Positions 9,661 to 18,398 of a stretch of DNA of 64,000 nt are shown one piece after another. The notes beneath the pieces are model-generated. The model searched no databases and was not told where the DNA came from. It was given only the letters and a program-made list of their open reading frames with translations. The translations under genes and the position numbers were made by a program. Origin of the DNA: Sandaracinus amylolyticus (GTDB lineage Bacteria; Myxococcota_A; Polyangia; Polyangiales; Sandaracinaceae); contig NZ_CP070225.1 of the NCBI RefSeq assembly GCF_021631985.1, positions 3,844,001 through 3,908,000 on the forward strand, in the 5' to 3' direction. Positions within the stretch are counted from its first letter, which is position 1, and the number at the start of each line of letters is the position of its first letter.

Positions 9661-11478
9661 TCAGGTCCGGTACTGCGCGATCGCGCTGCGCAGCCGGTCG
9701 CTGAGCGCACCGAGATCGCGTGCCGCGCGCTCGGTCTGGCGCGTCGCCTCGACCGACTGCGTCGCGGCCTGGTTGATCGAGTGCATCGCCTGCGCGATCT
9801 GCGAGACGCCCGTGACCTGCTGCTGCGCGGTCGTCGCGATCTGCTGGCCAGCGCCGGCCGACTCCGCGATCACGCTGGCGAGCTGCTCGATGCGCTGACC
9901 GGCCTCGTGCACCGTGCGCATCGCCTCGCTCGCGGCCTTGCCGCCCTGCTCGGTGACCAGCACCGCCTGCGTCGTCGACTTCTCGATCTCCGCGAGGATG
10001 CCGCGCACCTGCACGGTCGCGCGCTTGCTCTGCTCCGCGAGGCTCCGCACCTCCTGCGCGACCACCGCGAAGCTGCGCCCGTGCTCGCCCGCACGCGCGG
10101 CCTCGATCGCGGCGTTGAGCGCGAGCAGGTTGCTCTGCTCCGCGAGATCGCCGACCGCGGCGACGATCTGTCCGACGCGCTGCGCCTGCTCGGAGAGCCC
10201 GAGGATGCGCTCGGCGATCGCCGACATCTGCGCCTGCACACGCTCCATCGCGGTGATGCTCCCGTCGACCGCGATGCGCCCGGCGTCCGACGCGTCGACG
10301 CTCCGCCGCGCCGCATCGGCCACCTCGCGCGCGCGGTCCGACGAGGTGCGCGACGTCTGCGTCAGCTCGTCGACCGTCGAGACCGTCTCGGTGACGGCCG
10401 CCGCGGCCTCCGCGGCGCTGGCGCTCTGCTCCTGCGCGGTCGCCATGAGCTCGGCCGTCGCGCTCGAGAGCGCCCCCACGGCCTCGGCGACCCCGCCCGT
10501 CATCCGCCGGAGCGCGTCGCCCATCGTCCCGAGGTCGCGCCCGAGCGCCGCGAGATCCCCATCGCCCTCGGCGTGGACCTTCTGCGTGAGATCCCCCCGC
10601 GCGATGCTCCCGACGAAGCTTCCGTAGCGCGCGACCGCGCGCGCGAGCGCGTCCTTCTCGTCGCGTTGGGTGCGCGCGCTCGCCTGCTCCGAAGAGACCT
10701 TCCGCTCGATCGTCTCGGCCATGGTGTCGAACGCGGACGCGAGATCGGAGATCTCGTCCCTGCCCGTCACGTTGGCGCGCCGAGACAGGTCGCCGCTCGT
10801 CACCGCACGGGCGGCCGCCGCGACGTCGCGCACCCGCCGCGCGATGTCGTTCGTCAGCCAGACGCCCAGCAGGATCGCGAGGAGCGCGTCGATGATGGCC
10901 GCAGCGAACGTGATCGTGCGCGAGGTCTCGAGCGTCGCGCGGGCAGTCTCGTAGCGCGCGTCCGCGAGCGCGGCGGTGTCGTCGACCAGGCGCTCGAGAT
11001 CGTCGATCGCGCGCAGGTAGTGCGGCGACACCTCGCGCAGCATCAGCGCGATCGCCGCCGGCGTGTCCTGGGTCCGGCTCGCGGGCAGGAACACGTTCGC
11101 GCGCGCGGCGCGCCAGGCAGTGATCGCCTCGCGGATCCGGGGCAGCCGCTGGCGCAGCTCGCCTCCCTCGAGCGCCCGGTCGAGATCGCGGAGCGCGCTG
11201 TCGAGATCGCGGTCGAACTCGTTCATCTGCCGCTCGATGTCGGCCAGCTCGACCGGCGACTCGGTCGCGGCGTGCATGAAGTGCCGCGAGCGGATCCGCT
11301 CCGCGAGCATCGACGCGCGCCCCGCGGCACGCATCGCCTCGAGGCCTCGCACCTGGAGCAGCTCGAGCGTGTCCCGGAGCTCCGCGTCGCGGTACGCGCC
11401 GTACGCCGCGAGCGCGAGCGTGAACGCCATCACGACCGCGAACGACCCCAGGATCTTCGTGCCCACCGTCCCACGCAT
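9661..11478 (-). CDS. Methyl-accepting chemotaxis protein
   Basis: 605-residue transmembrane chemoreceptor. Residues about 7-28 form the first membrane helix, followed by a periplasmic all-helical sensing module of about 150 residues (four-helix-bundle style), a second helix near 190-212, a HAMP domain and a long cytoplasmic coiled coil. The signalling tip contains the highly conserved [18 protein letters not shown] stretch and [12 protein letters not shown]. No C-terminal CheR-docking pentapeptide is present. ATG chosen (AAGG about 9 bases upstream); a GTG one codon earlier is also possible. It lies between cheW and cheA, so it is the dedicated receptor of this array. The ligand is unknown. 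Confidence 0.95.
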   Translation of the reverse strand: MRGTVGTKILGSFAVVMAFTLALAAYGAYRDAELRDTLELLQVRGLEAMRAAGRASMLAERIRSRHFMHAATESPVELADIERQMNEFDRDLDSALRDLDRALEGGELRQRLPRIREAITAWRAARANVFLPASRTQDTPAAIALMLREVSPHYLRAIDDLERLVDDTAALADARYETARATLETSRTITFAAAIIDALLAILLGVWLTNDIARRVRDVAAAARAVTSGDLSRRANVTGRDEISDLASAFDTMAETIERKVSSEQASARTQRDEKDALARAVARYGSFVGSIARGDLTQKVHAEGDGDLAALGRDLGTMGDALRRMTGGVAEAVGALSSATAELMATAQEQSASAAEAAAAVTETVSTVDELTQTSRTSSDRAREVADAARRSVDASDAGRIAVDGSITAMERVQAQMSAIAERILGLSEQAQRVGQIVAAVGDLAEQSNLLALNAAIEAARAGEHGRSFAVVAQEVRSLAEQSKRATVQVRGILAEIEKSTTQAVLVTEQGGKAASEAMRTVHEAGQRIEQLASVIAESAGAGQQIATTAQQQVTGVSQIAQAMHSINQAATQSVEATRQTERAARDLGALSDRLRSAIAQYRT

Positions 11479-11485
11479 CACGCCG

Positions 11486-12010
11486 TCACCTTCGCGCTGC
11501 GCGCGGCCCGACGTCGATCGTCAGCCGCGGGCTGGAGATCAGCGCGGTCACGTCGAGGACGAGCCGTCCGTCCTCGGTCGTGCCGCGAACCAATGCGCGC
11601 GACGCCGCCGCCATCGTCTCGGGCGGAGGGCGGAGCGCCTCGTCGTCGGGAAGATCGTCGTCGCCGATCGCGTCGACCGCGAGCGCGGGCTCCCCCGGTG
11701 CGTCGAGCACGATCACGCGGCTCGTCTCGGGCAGCTGCGAGAGCGGGAGACCCAGCAGCACGCGCAGGTGGAACACCGGGATGGCGCGACCGCGACGCGC
11801 GGTGAGCCCCGCGACGTGCGGCTCGGCGAACGGGATCGGCGTGAGGTGCGCGAGCGGCGCGACGGCGCGCGCAGCCTCCGCGGGAAGCAGCACGCGATCG
11901 GTGCCCACCACGAGCAGCAGCGCAGCGCGCCGCTCGCGCACCAGCGGCGCCGCAGGACGCGCGATCTCGAGGGCACGGCGCGCGAGCTCCTCCTCGAGAT
12001 CCTCGCTCAC
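11486..12010 (-). CDS. cheW: CheW-like coupling protein (second in operon)
   Basis: 174-residue single-domain CheW-fold protein. Hydrophobic beta strands such as [14 protein letters not shown] and [16 protein letters not shown], and the order of strands, match the SH3-like double barrel that links receptors to CheA. Its GTG start overlaps the cheR stop (GTGA), and it ends 4-7 bases before the receptor gene. Being next to mcp and cheA, this is the likelier structural coupler of the two CheW proteins in the operon. It has an Ala/Glu/Arg-rich N-terminal helix of about 25 residues before the domain. Confidence 0.88.
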   Translation of the reverse strand: MSEDLEEELARRALEIARPAAPLVRERRAALLLVVGTDRVLLPAEAARAVAPLAHLTPIPFAEPHVAGLTARRGRAIPVFHLRVLLGLPLSQLPETSRVIVLDAPGEPALAVDAIGDDDLPDDEALRPPPETMAAASRALVRGTTEDGRLVLDVTALISSPRLTIDVGPRAARR

Positions 12011-13359
12011 GTCGCCTTCTCCGCGCCGAGCCGGCGCTCGAGCCCGTCGAGCAGCGCGAGCAGCGTCGCGCGGCTCGTCTCGGGCAGCAGGTCGATGGTC
12101 GCGTCCTGCGGCAGCACCGCGAGCGCGCGACGAGCACGGTTCACGTGGTGACGCGCGCGCGCGGCGTCGCCGAGGCGTGCGTGGGCGCGCGCGGCGACGA
12201 TCGCCGCATCGACACGACCGGGATCGAGCACCAACGCGCGCTCTGCCGCGCGCGCCGCGTCCTCCGAGCGATCGAGGCTCTCGAGCAGCATCGCGCGCAG
12301 CGCGAGCGGTCGCGCCTCGGCGTCCAGCTGCGCGAGCCGCGCGAGCGCGGACTCCACGTCACCGCGATCGGCGAGCGCGATCGCCTCCGCGACGGCGTCG
12401 GTCGCGCGCTGCGGCGCGGCCGCGGGCGCCACCGGCGCGACACGACGCGGTGGAGGCAGCGGCGCGGCACGTCGCGCGGCGGGCCCGACCGGCGCGCTCT
12501 CGACGCGCTGCACCCGCTCGGGCTCACCGGCGCGCGGGCGCACCAGCACGTTGCCCCCGAGGTCGATGCGGGCCCAGCTCGCGATCTCGTGCGGCAGCAG
12601 CGGCTCCGCGCCGCCGAGCACGAGCGCGCCGCCCTCCTCGAGCGCGCCCGCGAGCTGCAGCAGCACGCGCCGCGCGACCTCGGGCTCGAGGTACATCAGC
12701 ACGTTGCGACAGAACACGACGTCCCATCGCCCTTGCGGCATCGACGCGCCGCTCGCGAGATGGACGAGGTTGAGCCGCTCGAACCCCACGACCCCGCGCA
12801 GCGAGTCGTGCACGCGATAGCCCTCGCCCGCCCGCTCGAGCCAGCGATCGCGCAGATCGTCGGGCACGTGACGCAGGCTCCAGCTCCGGTACCCCCCGGC
12901 GCGCGCCCGCGCGAGCGCGTTCGGATCGAGATCGGTTCCGAGCACCTCCACGCGCGACGCGCTCGCGCCGGGCACCGAGAGCGCCATCGCCGCGAGCGAC
13001 CACGCCTCCTCGCCCGACGCGCACGCGCACGACCAGATCCGCGCGCGCCCCCGCGCCGCGAGCGCCTCGGGCACGAAGCGATCGCGCACCATCGCGACGC
13101 GCGGCAGGTCGCGGAAGAACCACGTCTCACCGACCACCGCGGCCGAGAGCAGCGCGTCGACCGCCTCGCGATCCCCGGCGCTCGCACGCGCCACCAGCGT
13201 GCTCGCATCGCTCGCGCCCACCGTGCTCGCCGCCCGCTGCGCGGCGTCCGCGAGGCGCGGCTCGAGCCCCTCGTCGAACACGAGCCCGGCCTCGCGCGCG
13301 AGCATCTGCTCGAGCGCGACGCGGGTCGCAGGATCGAGGCGGGCACGTCGCGCGATCAC
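12007..13359 (-). CDS. cheR: CheR methyltransferase with C-terminal TPR-like region
   Basis: 450 residues. An N-terminal helical CheR_N domain is followed by the SAM-dependent methyltransferase core (motif I IWSCACASGEEAWSLA; VEVLGTDLDPNALARA; WDVVFCRNVLMYL), then a Pro-rich linker and about 130 residues of paired helices resembling TPR repeats. It methylates receptor glutamates using S-adenosylmethionine. A TPR extension is known in CheR proteins whose receptors lack a docking pentapeptide, which fits the receptor here. The GTG start overlaps the stop of the upstream cheW-like gene (GTGA) and the stop overlaps the downstream cheW start, so three genes are translationally coupled. Confidence 0.94.
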   Translation of the reverse strand: MIARRARLDPATRVALEQMLAREAGLVFDEGLEPRLADAAQRAASTVGASDASTLVARASAGDREAVDALLSAAVVGETWFFRDLPRVAMVRDRFVPEALAARGRARIWSCACASGEEAWSLAAMALSVPGASASRVEVLGTDLDPNALARARAGGYRSWSLRHVPDDLRDRWLERAGEGYRVHDSLRGVVGFERLNLVHLASGASMPQGRWDVVFCRNVLMYLEPEVARRVLLQLAGALEEGGALVLGGAEPLLPHEIASWARIDLGGNVLVRPRAGEPERVQRVESAPVGPAARRAAPLPPPRRVAPVAPAAAPQRATDAVAEAIALADRGDVESALARLAQLDAEARPLALRAMLLESLDRSEDAARAAERALVLDPGRVDAAIVAARAHARLGDAARARHHVNRARRALAVLPQDATIDLLPETSRATLLALLDGLERRLGAEKAT

Positions 13360-13820
13360 GACCGGCCCTCGAGCGCCGCGCGCAGCTGCGCGATCTCCGC
13401 TTCGTCGAGCAGCGCGCCGGGATCGATCAGCAACGCCGCGCCGTCCGCGCCGAGCGTCACGCCCGCGATGCGCGAAGTCGGCAGCGCGGGCTCGATCACG
13501 ACGTCGTCGGGCAGCGGACCGACGCCGCGCAGCTCGTCGACGATCAGGGCGAGCCGCGGCGTGCCCTCCACCACGACCATCGGATCCCAGCGCCGCGTCG
13601 GCGCGTCCGCCCCGAAGCGCTCCCGCAGATCGATCACCACCGCAGCCGCTCCGCGATGATCGATCACCCCGCGCACCCCGAGCGGCGCGCCCGGCAGCGG
13701 CACGAACGCGACGCGCGCGATCGTCTCGAGGACGCGCGCGGCGTGGATCCGCACCGCCCACCGTGCGACGCGGGCCTCGAGCACGACGCTCGACCCGAAC
13801 GCGGTGGTTGCTCCCTGCAT
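13356..13820 (-). CDS. CheW-like coupling protein (first gene of che operon)
   Basis: 154-residue CheW-fold protein: the domain starts almost at the N-terminus (SVVLEARVARWAVRI) and contains the typical GAPLGVRGVIDHRGAAAVVIDL strand pair. Start choice is uncertain: I use the ATG at 13820 with GGGA 6 bases upstream; a GTG at 13856 would add 12 residues but has a poor ribosome site. It opens the seven-gene chemosensory operon and overlaps cheR by 4 bases. Sequence similarity to the other CheW here is low, so the two probably have different partners in the array. Confidence 0.82.
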   Translation of the reverse strand: MQGATTAFGSSVVLEARVARWAVRIHAARVLETIARVAFVPLPGAPLGVRGVIDHRGAAAVVIDLRERFGADAPTRRWDPMVVVEGTPRLALIVDELRGVGPLPDDVVIEPALPTSRIAGVTLGADGAALLIDPGALLDEAEIAQLRAALEGRS

Positions 13821-13897
13821 GCTCGTCCCACGAGCCAGCGCGGGACCGTGCGGCACCTAGCCCCGCTTCGGTGGCCTCCAACCCCCAGGACGCACGT

Positions 13898-14974
13898 TCA
13901 GGGCGCCGGCAGCCAGCGCTCGCGCACGTACCACTCGAGCGTCTCGCGCAGCCCGTCGCGCGCATCGGGCCAGCGCGGCGACCACCCGAGCCCGCGCAGC
14001 GCGCTCGTGTCGTAGACGTGATCCGCGCGCCAGTAGTCGTAGGCGTCGACGTCGATGCGCGGCGTCAGCGCGCGCGCCAGCCCGCGCTCCGCCACCAGCG
14101 CGTCCCAGCGACGCGCCAGCGACGCATTGGTGCGCGCGAGCCGCGCGCTCGCGAGCCGCGCCGCGATCTGCATCGCCCGCGCACGAAGCGGCGTCACCCG
14201 CAGCGGCGCGTTCTCGGGCAGCGCGTAGAAGCGCTCGATCCCACGCGCGACGTCGCTCCACGTGACCGGCGTCGCGTCGGCGACGTGGAACGCGCGACCG
14301 ATCACGTCCTCGTCGCGCGTCGCGCGATCGTCGCAGAGCAGCGCGCACGCCGACGCGACGTCCTCCACGTGCACGTGGGTCATGCGCGTCTCGCTCCGCA
14401 CCGAGCGATGCCCGCGCCCGCTCGCCGCCGCGAGCGCGATCGTCGACGCCATCGCGGCGAGCCCGTAGCGCCCGTGCGGTCCGTAGATGCCGCTCGGCCG
14501 CGCGATCACGAGCGGCAGCCCCGACGCGCGCGCGATCGCGCGCACCGCGCCCTCCCCCTCCTGCTTGCTGCGCTCGTACGCGCGCTCCGGACGCTGCGGC
14601 GCATCCTCCCGCACCGGCGCGGCGCGCGGTCGCCCGTACACCGTCACGCTCGAGACGTGCACGAGCCGGCGCACCCGCGCGATCGCCGCGGCCTCCGCGA
14701 CACGACGCGCGACGTCGACGTTCGCGCGCCACAGCGCGTCCTTCTGCGCCGCGAGATCGAAGAGCCCCGCGACGTGCACCACGTGCGTCGCGCCCTCGAA
14801 GAGCGGCTCGAGCGCATCGCGCGCGAGGTCCGCGCTCACGCACTCGTCGGCGTCGGGCAGCGCGACCCCGGGACGATCGGTCGCGCGCACCCGCATCCCT
14901 CGCGCGCGCAGCGCGTCGACCACGTGCCGCCCGAGGAACCCGCCCGCGCCGTCGACCAGCACGAGCGGCGTCAC
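13898..14974 (-). CDS. NAD-dependent epimerase/dehydratase (extended SDR)
   Basis: 358 residues of an extended short-chain dehydrogenase. The N-terminal Rossmann motif VDGAGGFLGRHVV (a variant of GxxGxxG) binds NAD(P); the catalytic Ser/Tyr/Lys are visible in HVSSVTVYGRP and RAYERSKQEGE. The C-terminal half resembles 3-beta-HSD/dihydroflavonol-reductase-type SDRs rather than a specific sugar epimerase, so the substrate is open. GTG start overlaps the stop of the acetoacetate-decarboxylase-like gene upstream (GTGA), making a two-gene unit; the che operon starts about 80 bases further on and may be read through. Confidence 0.87.
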   Translation of the reverse strand: MTPLVLVDGAGGFLGRHVVDALRARGMRVRATDRPGVALPDADECVSADLARDALEPLFEGATHVVHVAGLFDLAAQKDALWRANVDVARRVAEAAAIARVRRLVHVSSVTVYGRPRAAPVREDAPQRPERAYERSKQEGEGAVRAIARASGLPLVIARPSGIYGPHGRYGLAAMASTIALAAASGRGHRSVRSETRMTHVHVEDVASACALLCDDRATRDEDVIGRAFHVADATPVTWSDVARGIERFYALPENAPLRVTPLRARAMQIAARLASARLARTNASLARRWDALVAERGLARALTPRIDVDAYDYWRADHVYDTSALRGLGWSPRWPDARDGLRETLEWYVRERWLPAP

Positions 14975-15612
14975 GGCACGACTCGCTTCGGCGGGTGCAT
15001 CGTGATCGCGAAGTCGACCAGCGCCGCACCCGCACCGCGGATGCGCGTCGCGCCGCGCCACCCCGACCACCCGTCGAGCCCGCGCGCCTCGCGCACTCGG
15101 AGATGCGCCGATCGCACCGTCGCGCGCCCGCTCCCTCGGAAGCGCACCAGCGCGTCGCCCGCGTCCTGCACCGTCGCGACGTCGCTCGGGGCGCGCATCG
15201 CCGGCCCCCGCAGCGCGACGTCGAGCACCAACCGCGCGCCGTCCTCGGTCTCCACGCGCGCCTCGCGCTCGCCCCACTCGAAGCGCGCGATCTGCTTCGG
15301 CAGCGCCCAGAGCTCGCGCCCGCCGCGCAACGACGCCTCGGAGTCGACGTACATCTTCTCGACGAAGTAGCCGCTCGCCGCGCCCCTCGCGCGCACGAAG
15401 CACGGCATCCACACGAGCTCGCAGTACGTCAGCGGCGAGGGCGCGACGTACTCGACCAGCCCGAGCAGCCCGATCGCGCGCCCACCGACGAGCCGAGGCG
15501 CGAACCCCTCGGGCAGCCGCAGCGAGCTCGCACGCACGAGGAAGGGCTGGAAGATCGCCCGACCGTGGGTGTGCCACGGCGCGTCCGGATAACGCGGCTC
15601 CATGCGCGACAT
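14971..15612 (-). CDS. Acetoacetate decarboxylase-like protein
   Basis: 213 residues. The block GRELWALPKQIARFEWGE matches the region of acetoacetate decarboxylase family proteins that carries the Schiff-base lysine (GRE-x-W-x-x-PKK in relatives), and the overall strand-rich layout agrees. Many family members are not decarboxylases but bind or process other keto compounds, so activity is uncertain. ATG at 15612 was chosen (another ATG lies three codons on); GGAGG is about 27 bases upstream, so the start is not well supported. It is divergent from the DnaJ-like gene with a 59-base shared promoter region and coupled to the epimerase gene downstream. Confidence 0.75.
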   Translation of the reverse strand: MSRMEPRYPDAPWHTHGRAIFQPFLVRASSLRLPEGFAPRLVGGRAIGLLGLVEYVAPSPLTYCELVWMPCFVRARGAASGYFVEKMYVDSEASLRGGRELWALPKQIARFEWGEREARVETEDGARLVLDVALRGPAMRAPSDVATVQDAGDALVRFRGSGRATVRSAHLRVREARGLDGWSGWRGATRIRGAGAALVDFAITMHPPKRVVP

Positions 15613-15671
15613 GTGTACCGAGAGAGCGCGCGCCCGGGAACCTCCACCCGGGCTCGGTTGTCGACGACGGC

Positions 15672-16244
15672 GTGAGCCGTCCTCGACCCAACCCACACCG
15701 AGCGTTCGATCCCCACCGCATCCTCGGCGTCCGCGACGACGCGACGCCCGACGAGATCCGTCGCGCGTTCCGCGCCGCCGCGCTGCGCCACCATCCCGAT
15801 CGCAACCCCGGCGATCCCCACGCCGCGCGCCGCTTCCGCGACGCGCGCGCCGCGTACGAGACGCTGATGCGCATGCACGACGGCACGCCGCGCGAGCGCA
15901 CCCGCGCCGACCGCCCGCTGCGCGTGCGTTGCGTGCTGGTCGGTGTCGATCTCGTCGGCATCATCCCCGAAGCGCTTCGCGAGCCGGGACGCTGGATCGC
16001 GCTCGAGCTGCTCGCGGCGCGCACCTGCCCCGCGTGCCTCGGCGAGGGCGGCGAGCACGTCGCGCGCAGCTTCTTCCGCACCGAGCGCGTCGAGTGCGGC
16101 GCGTGTGACGGAGTCGGCCTGGTGCGCGTCGAGCGACGACTGCGAGTGCGGGTGCCGGTCGTGCCCGCGCGGGCGCTGCGGCTCCGCGGACGCGGGGTCG
16201 CGATCGGCGCCCACCGCGGCGACGCGATCCTCGAGATCGCGTGA
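15672..16244 (+). CDS. Small DnaJ-like co-chaperone with one zinc-finger-like region
   Basis: 190 residues. An N-terminal J domain (residues about 14-70) has the essential HPD at 41-43, needed to stimulate DnaK ATPase. Residues about 118-160 hold two CxxC pairs (CPAC and CGAC), like half of the DnaJ Cys-rich region, followed by a short beta-rich tail (RLRVRVPVVPARALRLRGRG) resembling a single DnaJ C-terminal substrate-binding subdomain. It lacks the Gly/Phe linker, so it is a minimal or specialised J protein rather than the housekeeping DnaJ. GTG start. Confidence 0.87.
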   Translation: MSRPRPNPHRAFDPHRILGVRDDATPDEIRRAFRAAALRHHPDRNPGDPHAARRFRDARAAYETLMRMHDGTPRERTRADRPLRVRCVLVGVDLVGIIPEALREPGRWIALELLAARTCPACLGEGGEHVARSFFRTERVECGACDGVGLVRVERRLRVRVPVVPARALRLRGRGVAIGAHRGDAILEIA

Positions 16245-16245
16245 T

Positions 16246-16272
16246 CGGCGCGTCCAGATCCCGGACGCGCCG
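16246..16272 (+). terminator. Hairpin after dnaJ-like gene
   Basis: Perfect 10-bp stem CGGCGCGTCC/GGACGCGCCG with a 7-base loop, beginning 1 base after the stop codon. No T run follows. An unusually AT-rich patch at about 16310-16345, exceptional in this genome, lies between this hairpin and the next gene and probably contains its promoter. Confidence 0.55.
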
Positions 16273-16388
16273 CGTGCAGAAGAGCCCGATCGCGCTCCAT
16301 CCGTACCGCGCAACACCATAGAACTATTCATCAATTCGCATCCACAACGTCCCTCGGCGATGGCCGCGCGCTTGCTCTTCGCGCCGTC

Positions 16389-16940
16389 ATGCGCCGTCTC
16401 GTCCTGCTCACGCTCCTGCTCGCGGCCTGCGGCCGCACCGCCGACACGCCGTCCGAGGCCCACGCGTCGCTCGACGAGACCGCGCTCGATCCGCTCGTGC
16501 CCGGACCGACCGTGCCGCCCTCGCCGATCGACACGCTCTCGCCCGACTCGCAGGCCGCGCTCGAGCAGGCGCCGTTCGCGATGCTGCTCCTGCCCGCCGA
16601 GTACACGCGCGGCACGATCATCACGAGCGGCGAGCGCTGGGCCGCGCTCTCGTACCGCGACGACGCGCTCACCATCTCGCTCCACGCGACGAACCTCGCG
16701 CATCCGGTCGTCTCCGACGACGAGGTCGTCACCGCACCGCCGCCCGACGAGAGCGTGCGCGGCGAGCCCGCGCGCGTGACGCTCAACGAGCAGATCCGCA
16801 GCGTCGCGTGGACCGATGGCGAGATCGCGTTCGCGCTCGAGGTCGAGTGCGCGTCGCCCGAGGACGACACGCGCTGCACCGAGCGCGACTTCGTGCTCTC
16901 GCTCGCCGATCGCCTCGTGCCCGCGGGAGGTGCGCGATGA
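16389..16940 (+). CDS. Predicted lipoprotein of unknown function
   Basis: 183 residues with a lipoprotein signal (RRLVLLTLLLAACG, lipobox Cys14). The mature part is acidic and Pro-rich at first, then appears beta-rich (SGERWAALSYRDDALTISLHA), with two cysteines near the C-terminus that could form a disulfide. I do not recognise a family. Its stop overlaps the start of the M23/MYXO-CTERM gene (ATGA), so the two are co-translated and probably work together at the cell envelope. Confidence 0.75.
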   Translation: MRRLVLLTLLLAACGRTADTPSEAHASLDETALDPLVPGPTVPPSPIDTLSPDSQAALEQAPFAMLLLPAEYTRGTIITSGERWAALSYRDDALTISLHATNLAHPVVSDDEVVTAPPPDESVRGEPARVTLNEQIRSVAWTDGEIAFALEVECASPEDDTRCTERDFVLSLADRLVPAGGAR

Positions 16941-18340
16941 GGATGCTCGTGGCGCTCGCGCTCGTGCTCGCGCTCGCTCCGTCGATCGCGCGCGCGCAGT
17001 TCACGTACCGCCCACCGGGCGAGCTCGTCTCGGGCAGCGGTCGTGGTCGCGTCGACGAGCGCGTCTACGCGCCGGGGATCCGCTTCCCGGTGCGCGACGC
17101 GCCGGCGTTCCTGAACTCGCAGGTGTGGGGCGTCGGCGGCAACGAGGGCCCGAGCGGCTCGCAGTGCGACGCGCGGAACTTCTCGTACCCGTGGCGCGAC
17201 AACTACTGCGAGTCGCGCTCGTGGGACATGCCGCTCTGCCCCGCGGGACAGGGCCATCAGGGCCAGGACATCCGCGCCTCGAGCTGCATGAACAACGTGC
17301 ATCCCGTCGTCGCGGTGGTGGACGGGACGATCACCAACATCGGCTCGTACTCGGTCTATCTCACGGCCGCGGACGGCACGCGCTTCGACTACCTGCACAT
17401 GGGCTCGGTGCGGGTGAGCGTCGGTCAGCGCGTCACCCGCGGCACCGTCGTCGGCAACGTGTCGAACGCGTTCGGCGGCACGCCGACCACGGTCCATCTC
17501 CACTTCAACATCCGCCAGAACGTGAGCGGCGTCGGCAGCGTCTACGTGCCGACGTACATGTCGCTCGTGCGCTCGTACGAAGCGCTGATCGGCCCGAGCA
17601 CGCCGCGCTTCCGCGCCGAGTACGTGAGCCAGTCGTTCCCGCTGGCGCGCGATCCCTTCGAGCTCGCGCCGGGCGAGGAGCGCGCGGGGCACATCGAGCT
17701 GCGCAACGCGGGCACCGAGACCTGGCGTCCCGGCCAGACGTTCCTCGGCACCACCGAGCCGCGCGATCGCGCGAGCCCGATCGCGGGCCCCGACTGGATC
17801 GCGCCCAACCGCGCCGCGACCGTCGATCGCGAGGTCGCGCCCGGCGCGACGGGCCGCTTCGCGTTCACGGTGCGCGCGCCCGCGAGCCCCGGCGACTACC
17901 CGCAGTACTTCAACCTCGTGCAGGAAGGCGTCGCGTGGTTCTCGGACTCGGGAGGCCCGGTCGACGCGCAGCTGCAGGTCCGCGTGACCGTGGTGCCCCC
18001 GCCCGACGCCGACGGGGACGGCTCGACGCGCGACCTCGACTGCGACGACGCCGACGCGCGCATCTTCCCCGGCGCCGACGAGACGTGCGGTGACGCGATC
18101 GATCAGGACTGCGACGGATCCGATCTCGAGTGCGTGCCCGACGCCGATGGCGGCACACCGATCCCCGACGCGGGCACCACGCCGAGCGATCGCGACGCCG
18201 GCACGGCGACGCCGATGGCGGAGCCGCGGCTCTCGGGCGGCTGCGGCTGCGTCGTCGGTGGACGCACGCCTTCGCACGCGGGTGCCCTGGCAATCGCCGC
18301 GCTCGCGTCGATGATGCTCGTACGTCGTCGTCGTCGCTGA
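16937..18340 (+). CDS. Secreted M23-like peptidase with Ig-like domain, MopE repeat and MYXO-CTERM tail
   Basis: 467 residues. Signal peptide 1-20 (cut after ARA). Residues about 100-215 are LytM/M23-like with the metal ligands HQGQD (107-111) and HLHF (187-190). Residues about 250-350 resemble the Ig-like domain found next to BRCA1 in NBR1 (ELAPGEERAGHIELRNAGTE, WRPGQTF). Then comes an acidic MopE-type calcium/copper-binding repeat (DADGDG, DCDDADARIFPGA, DQDCDGSD), a Gly/Thr/Asp linker and a C-terminal sorting signal: GGCGC, a hydrophobic helix and RRRRR, as in MYXO-CTERM proteins. It should be exported, possibly cut and anchored at the surface. ATG is supported by GGGAGG 6 bases upstream. 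Confidence 0.9.
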   Translation: MRMLVALALVLALAPSIARAQFTYRPPGELVSGSGRGRVDERVYAPGIRFPVRDAPAFLNSQVWGVGGNEGPSGSQCDARNFSYPWRDNYCESRSWDMPLCPAGQGHQGQDIRASSCMNNVHPVVAVVDGTITNIGSYSVYLTAADGTRFDYLHMGSVRVSVGQRVTRGTVVGNVSNAFGGTPTTVHLHFNIRQNVSGVGSVYVPTYMSLVRSYEALIGPSTPRFRAEYVSQSFPLARDPFELAPGEERAGHIELRNAGTETWRPGQTFLGTTEPRDRASPIAGPDWIAPNRAATVDREVAPGATGRFAFTVRAPASPGDYPQYFNLVQEGVAWFSDSGGPVDAQLQVRVTVVPPPDADGDGSTRDLDCDDADARIFPGADETCGDAIDQDCDGSDLECVPDADGGTPIPDAGTTPSDRDAGTATPMAEPRLSGGCGCVVGGRTPSHAGALAIAALASMMLVRRRRR

Positions 18341-18341
18341 C

Positions 18342-18365
18342 GCGCGCCGCCGGCTCGCGGCGCGC
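18342..18365 (+). terminator. Hairpin between M23 gene and uppP
   Basis: Perfect 9-bp GC stem (GCGCGCCGC/GCGGCGCGC) with loop CGGCTC, one base after the M23 stop codon. No T run follows, so termination efficiency is uncertain and read-through into uppP is possible. Confidence 0.45.
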
Positions 18366-18398
18366 GCGCCGGTCTGATACGACGCGACGCGCCCTCGC

